The notes under the pieces were generated by a model. The model was not told the origin of the DNA. It saw only the letters and a program-made list of their open reading frames with translations, and did not search any database. The translations under genes and the position numbers were made by a program. Positions 59,310 through 64,000 of a stretch of DNA of 64,000 nucleotides are shown here, piece by piece. The stretch's first letter is position 1, and every line of letters starts with the position of its first letter. Origin of the DNA: Trematomus loennbergii (taxonomy: Eukaryota > Chordata > Actinopteri > Perciformes > Nototheniidae); assembly GCA_012861695.1 (NCBI GenBank), contig JAAOOA010000262.1:173501-237500 (forward strand). Reading direction: 5' to 3'.

Positions 59310-59549
59310 TAAATATGAGATCAAATAATAAAATTGCCAGCAAATTGACTATGAAAAACAGCTTAACTAATAATACATGTATGCAATAAACCTCAAAGAT
59401 AAACAATGCAAACTGAATCTGAATAAACGCTGTTGATACAATGGCAGCTCACCATAATAGTACATGTTATGTGTACAAAGCACACAGTTATACTCATAAA
59501 TCAGACTCAGGAACTAACAAAACATCTTATAAGTTATAAGATATATCCG

Positions 59550-59795
59550 GCGCAGTCTAAAAACTCATCTCTTTCGACTCCACTTCGAGCAATACAATGA
59601 CTAACAAAGCACTTACATACTAACAAAGGACTGGCTTATCTAAAGCCAGGTGAGTAGCACTTGAAATGTTCTGGCTCTATGAAACCTGATGTACTTATAT
59701 GATTCTGTTTTCTTCAAGTTTGTATCTTCTTGGTCGAATGCACTTATTGTCAGTCGCTTTGGATAAAAGCCTCAGCTAAATGTAATGAGAGGTTT
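59550..59795 (+). repeat. L2-like LINE 3' fragment
   Basis: CAGTCTAAAAACTCATCTC and TTTCGACTCCACTTCGAGC read as SLKTHLFRLHFEQYND, a LINE reverse transcriptase C terminus. The 3' UTR follows, ending GTCGCTTTGGATAAAAGCC and CAGCTAAATGTAATG, the standard tail. Confidence 0.65.
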
Positions 59796-59971
59796 TTAGA
59801 GGACAAGAACAAAACAACGCTGTTGACAAACTGCTGTCATCAGACTCGTAAAAAACGTCTTTAAAACGATGTGATGGATGGGCCAGTCTTCAACATACAG
59901 AGAGACACTAACACAAAACACAAAAAACTAGATATCAAAGTATGGCGTGGGCTGCAAAATAAAGTGTCCAG

Positions 59972-60556
59972 AAAAAGATTGAATATAACCGTTTACATAG
60001 TATGCAAAAAGATTGAATATAACCATTTACATAGTATGCAAAAAGATTGAATATAACCATTTACATAGTATGCAAAAAGATTGAATATAACCGTTTACAT
60101 AGTATGCAAAAAGATTGAATATAACCATTTACATAGTATGCAAAAAGATTGAATATAACCATTTACATAGTATGCAAAAAGATTGAATATAACCATTTAC
60201 ATAGTATGCAAAAAGATTGAATATAACCATTTACATAGTATGCAAAAAGATTGAATATAACCGTTTACATAGTATGCAAAAAGATTGAATATAACCGTTT
60301 ACATAGTATGCAAAAAGATTGAATATAACCATTTACATAGTATGCAAAAAGATTGAATATAACCGTTTACATAGTATGCAAAAAGATTGAATATAACCAT
60401 TTACATAGTATGCAAAAACATTGAATATAACCGTTTACATAGTATGCAAAAAGATTGAATATAACCATTTACATAGTATGCAAAAAGATTGAATATAACC
60501 GTTTACATAGTATGCAAAAAGATTGAATATAACCATTTACATAGTATGCAAAAAGA
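59972..60556. repeat. 34-bp minisatellite, about 17 copies
   Basis: The unit is AGTATGCAAAAAGATTGAAT followed by ATAACCATTTACAT. Two unit types differ at one base (CCATTT or CCGTTT). From about 60291 to the end the two types alternate strictly for eight units, giving a 68-bp higher-order period. Confidence 0.95.
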
Positions 60557-60589
60557 CTAGGTTCTGCCTCTTATTGCAGTTGTATCTTT

Positions 60590-60680
60590 CCGAATTTCGC
60601 TTTTATCCAGAGCAACTTTCAATCAGTGCAATCATCATCGAAGATAAAAACAACCAGAAACCTGCGAGTACAATCGCTTG
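60590..60680 (-). repeat. L2-like LINE tail fragment, reverse
   Basis: TTCGCTTTTATCCAGAGCAA is the complement form of the tail at 59750. A similar worn copy starts at about 61970 (TTTTATCCAAAGCGAC). Confidence 0.5.
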
Positions 60681-61095
60681 GTACTCATTCAAAAAAGAGA
60701 TAATGTATGTTAGATGGATAGATGAAATAGTATGTCAAATATAAACAATATAACAAATTCTGGATTATTAAAATGTTCTTTAAAAAGGTCAACAATACTG
60801 CAGTAGCAGGAATATAGGCTTATACTACAGGAGCAAAGGCATACTGTATATACGTATGATAGTATATCATTTACAGATATACAGAATATTGCAAATTGAA
60901 TTCATGTTAGATTTCATTGGTCAAGGAGCAGTCAAAAACAGCTCTTTTGCAGAAGGTGTGTATATACAGGTATATAAGTGTGCATGCATACGTTGTAAGG
61001 GCAGCTGCAGTACGTGAAAAGGTGAAGGTGATTTGTAACGCAGCGCAAGTTTCTATACACGCGAAACTTGCATATTTTAGTCACATTTTGAGAAA
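60681..61095. other. Unassigned DNA
   Basis: ORF 60917-61102 has no domain. Confidence 0.4.
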
Positions 61096-61099
61096 ATCT

Positions 61100-61745
61100 T
61101 AATCCATCCATCCATCTTCTCCCACTTATCCGTGGTCGGGTCACGGAGGTATCAGTTCCAGCAGAGAGCCCCAAACTGTCCTTTCCCCTCATCAACCAGC
61201 TCTGACTGGGGGATCCCAAGGCCAGCGAAGAGATATAATCCCTCCACCTGGTCCTAGGTCTACCCCTCGGTCTCCTCCCAGCTGGACGTGCCTGGAACAC
61301 CTCCCTAGGGAAACGCCCAGGTGGCATCCTTACTAGGTGCCTGAACCACCTCAACTGGCTTCTTTCAACGCGAAGGAGGAGCGGTTCAACTCTGAGTCCC
61401 TCCCGGATGACTGAACTTCTCACCTTATCCCTAAGGGAGACGCCAGACACCCTGCGGAGGAAACCCATCTCGGCCGCTTGTATCCGCGATCTGGTTCTTT
61501 GGGTCATGACCCATCCTTCATGACCCATCCTTCATGACCCATCCTTCATGACCATAGGTGAGGGTAGGAACGAGAATGGCCCGGTACCAGAGAGCTTTGC
61601 CTTCTGGCTCAGCTCTCTGTTCCTCACACGGTAAAGCGACTGCAGTACCGCTCCCGCTGCTCCGACTCTCCGGCCCATCTCACGCTCCATTGTTCCCTCA
61701 CTCGAGAACAAGACCCCGAGATACTTGAACTCCTTCACTTGGGGT
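61100..61745 (-). pseudogene. RTE/Rex3-like LINE reverse transcriptase C-terminal relic
   Basis: On the minus strand, MKEFKYLGVLFSSEGTMERE (61738 down) is the usual post-palm word. RTRSRIQAAEMGFLRRVSG, RSSVIREGLRVEPLLLRVE, LRWFRHLVRMPPGRFPREV and GRRPRGRPRTRWRDYISSL follow in order. This order is characteristic of a very common fish LINE. The two ORFs are separated by a stop near 61530 in a 14-bp tandem repeat, and the stretch that normally includes YGHELWVMT is damaged. The catalytic domain is missing. The last part of the long ORF (below about 61100) is flank. Confidence 0.85.
61505..61552. repeat. 14-bp tandem repeat inside the LINE relic
   Basis: CATGACCCATCCTT repeats three times plus a partial unit. 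Fourteen is not a multiple of three, so each added copy shifts the reverse transcriptase frame. Confidence 0.95.
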
Positions 61746-62165
61746 AAGGACTACTTAATCCTAAAATCCTTAATTCATCCCGCAACGGTGAAATTGACAG
61801 TGTTACAACAGCAAGAGTATTGTGCAGATTCATTAAAATGAGTAGACGACCATATTATATAAAAAAGTAGACACAATAGAAGTAAAAAAAAGAAATAACA
61901 GATAAGTACACCATGGTAAAAAAAATGAAGTATAGCAGTATATCAATAATAATAAATTATATAACATTACATATCATTTTATCCAAAGCGACTAACTCGG
62001 AACAACAAGGAAAGTACAGAAAATGACCGTATAAAAATATAGTAGTATAAAAACTCAAATGATTGGACATTTTTATCCACAAATTGCAGGAAGAGCAATC
62101 AGTGCCATTAATGCACTGCAGAAGAAGAAGAAAACTCCAGTTGAAACTTTTCTTTTTGTTCACAA
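61746..62165. other. Unassigned DNA with a LINE tail fragment
   Basis: 61965-62000 holds TTTTATCCAAAGCGACTAAC, an inverted L2-like tail. The rest is unassigned. Confidence 0.4.
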
Positions 62166-62203
62166 CGTGACCAAGGTTACCAAGGTTACCAAGGTTACCG
62201 TCT
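62166..62203. repeat. 9-bp tandem repeat CAAGGTTAC
   Basis: About four units in a row. Confidence 0.9.
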
Positions 62204-63190
62204 CCTCGTGGCTTTCACACAGATCTGTACTTTTCGTCTGCTGTAATTCACTGGCGTTTCCAGTGATTGACTTTGATTGAGTGCACAGAGACAGCCGAAC
62301 AAAGATGAACTTTGAAATGTTAAGACCCTCGGAGATGATTAAGTCCAGAGTGCGCTCCATATTGTGCGTGGGCGCCGTTCTCGGAGGATCTCCGCATAGA
62401 GTTCAACTGAAGGGCAACATATTCAAGAGAAGCACATTTATTTGCATACATAACTGAAGTTAGGAGTCTTAAGATCAAAGCGGATTGTCCAACTAAGTTT
62501 CAATAAAAGACACAGGATCAAAATTGTGCTTGTTTGATTTAATCTTTAATTTAAAATGATGTGCCGGCCAAAGACGTGGTATTTACTAAAGCTAAATGGA
62601 AGGTGTTATCAGCGGTCTTTGCCAATTTAAGAGGTTTTTTTTTTTGTTGGTGTAAACAGACTGTGGCTTAGGAGTAATTGATATCAACTTTATACCGTGT
62701 CCCATTTCTGTGGGAAAGCTAGACATTACATGCTGGGTGACTCCTCCACTCTTCCCACTCCAAAGAAAGACACAGTGTGAATCAAAGCTAAAAAATAGCA
62801 GCTTATTATAAACCTCGGAGATGAAACAAAAGTTCACTGGTATCCAACACTGAACTTCCACAACAAACAGCTAAATTAAACACTAATGACAATAACAAGA
62901 CACACAACACAGTAACAAACAAAGAGGGGTTTTCACTCCTATCAAACGAGGGTTGGGTGTTTGGTTCGACAAATATATTGAATGTTATCTTGCTTATTTA
63001 AAGGGTGGTGCATCCGGGAATGAGTTAGCATTTCGCAACTTCCAGTTCGCTAATCTCGAAGTCAATTGTTTTTTATTTGTGGTTAGACACCTGAAATAAG
63101 GTCTGTATTTAACTAACGTTTAACAGATATCTACATTGTGATCTATGACTTAAAAAACATCATTAATACCCAACTCATGAATGTCCGAAG
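62204..63190. other. Unassigned DNA leading into the satellite-bearing repeat
   Basis: Minus ORF 62592-62861 has no domain. From about 63000, TTCGCAACTTCCAGTTCGC and later GAATGTCCGAAGCCTC begin a left arm related to the sequence beyond satellite locus 2. Confidence 0.4.
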
Positions 63191-63194
63191 CCTC

Positions 63195-63256
63195 TATGTG
63201 TCATCAAAAAAGTGGTTGCTAACAAGTGTCTAAATGAGACGACTAAACGTCATCAG
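63195..63256 (+). repeat. Left flank shared by 72-bp satellite loci 2 and 3
   Basis: GCTAACAAGTGTCTAAATGA and GACGACTAAAC here match the complement of 42828-42865. Confidence 0.75.
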
Positions 63257-63912
63257 GCCCAACATTAGCCACCTTTAGCTTAGCGGTGGTGACGTGAAGT
63301 CATGTGACCGTGCTGTAGTGCCTTTATAGCCCAACATTAGCCACCTTTAGCTTAGCGGAGGTGACGTGTAGTCCTGTGACCGTGCTGTAGTTCCTTTATA
63401 GCCCAACATTAGCCCTTTAGCTTAGCGGGGTGACGTGAAGTCATGTGACCGTGCTGTAGTTCCTTTATAGCCCAACATTAGCCACCTTTAGCTTAGCGGT
63501 GGTGACGTGAAGTCATGTGACCGTGCTGTAGTTCCTTTATAGCCCAATATTAGCCACCTTTAGCTTAGCGGTGGTGAAGTGAAGTCATGTGACCGTGCTG
63601 TAGTTCCTTTATAGCCCAACATTAGCCACCTTTAGCTTAGCGGTGGTGACGTGAAGTCATGTGACCGTGCTGTAGTTCCTTTATAGCCCAATATTAGCCA
63701 CCTTTAGCTTAGCGGTGGTGAAGTGAAGTCATGTGACCGTGCTGTAGTTCCTTTATAGCCCAACATTAGCCACCTTTAGCTTAGCGGTGGTGACGTGAAG
63801 TCATGTGACAGTGCTGTAGTTCCTTTATAGCCCAACATTAGCCACCTTTAGCTTAGCGGTGGTGACGTGAAGTCCTGTGACCGTGCTGTAGTTCCTTTAT
63901 AGCTTAACGTTA
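63257..63912 (+). repeat. 72-bp satellite array, locus 3, about 9 copies
   Basis: Same unit as loci 1 and 2, same orientation as locus 1. Units alternate between CCCAACATT and CCCAATATT, and between TGACGTG and TGAAGTG, near 63530-63730. The right flank to about 63992 matches the flank of locus 1. Confidence 0.95.
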
Positions 63913-64000
63913 GCGTTTTATTTCTGCCGATTGCATTAACGTTTCAAAACAAGTGGTGTTGATATATGGAGATTATCCTGCTGAAGAAAACTCATATTGT

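Overview
This window is vertebrate, almost certainly teleost (probably percomorph), genomic DNA with no complete protein-coding gene that I can support. The reasons are long (CA)n microsatellites, many hAT, PIF/Harbinger, piggyBac-like and Kolobok-like MITEs, fish-type LINE tails, relics of several LINE reverse transcriptases, and only short ORFs that sit in repeats or match nothing I recognise. It looks like intergenic or deep intronic sequence. There are no rRNA or tRNA genes, no CRISPR arrays and no bacterial-style operons.

Layout. 1-10 kb: mostly single-copy DNA with a pyrimidine-rich tract, a truncated piggyBac-like copy (2468-3329) and a Harbinger MITE (4099-4868). 10-12 kb: a 225-bp tandem duplication whose second unit carries a complete TTAA-flanked element (10737-11851); the first unit preserves the empty site. 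13-21 kb: a LINE reverse-transcriptase relic, then a 57-bp minisatellite (15634-16585) and a 72-bp satellite (18629-20133). 22-26 kb: a three-level nest of DNA transposons (22305-24478), followed by another hAT and a TTAA MITE. 26-40 kb: LINE fragments, long CA tracts, a hAT MITE, a TTAA MITE, a 360-bp tandem repeat and a 36-bp minisatellite (36733-37728). 40-50 kb: single-copy sequence, a second 72-bp satellite locus broken by a Harbinger copy, a TTAA element with a perfect 25-bp hairpin, and a piggyBac-like element containing a full Harbinger MITE. 50-64 kb: a hAT element swollen by a 37-bp minisatellite (54113-55716), further hAT and mariner MITEs, a 34-bp minisatellite, an RTE-like LINE relic and a third 72-bp satellite locus that runs close to the window end.

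How parts relate. The structure is a record of insertions. Target-site duplications (8 bp for hAT, TTAA for piggyBac/Kolobok-type, TWA for Harbinger, TA for mariner) can be read directly, and they order several events in time. At least one tandem array lies inside a transposon with intact ends, and the 72-bp satellite has the same flanks at separate loci, so mobile elements appear to seed minisatellites here. Several single-copy, homeodomain-site-rich stretches (for example 30650-30860 and 48640-49000) look like candidate conserved regulatory elements, but that needs alignment to other fish.
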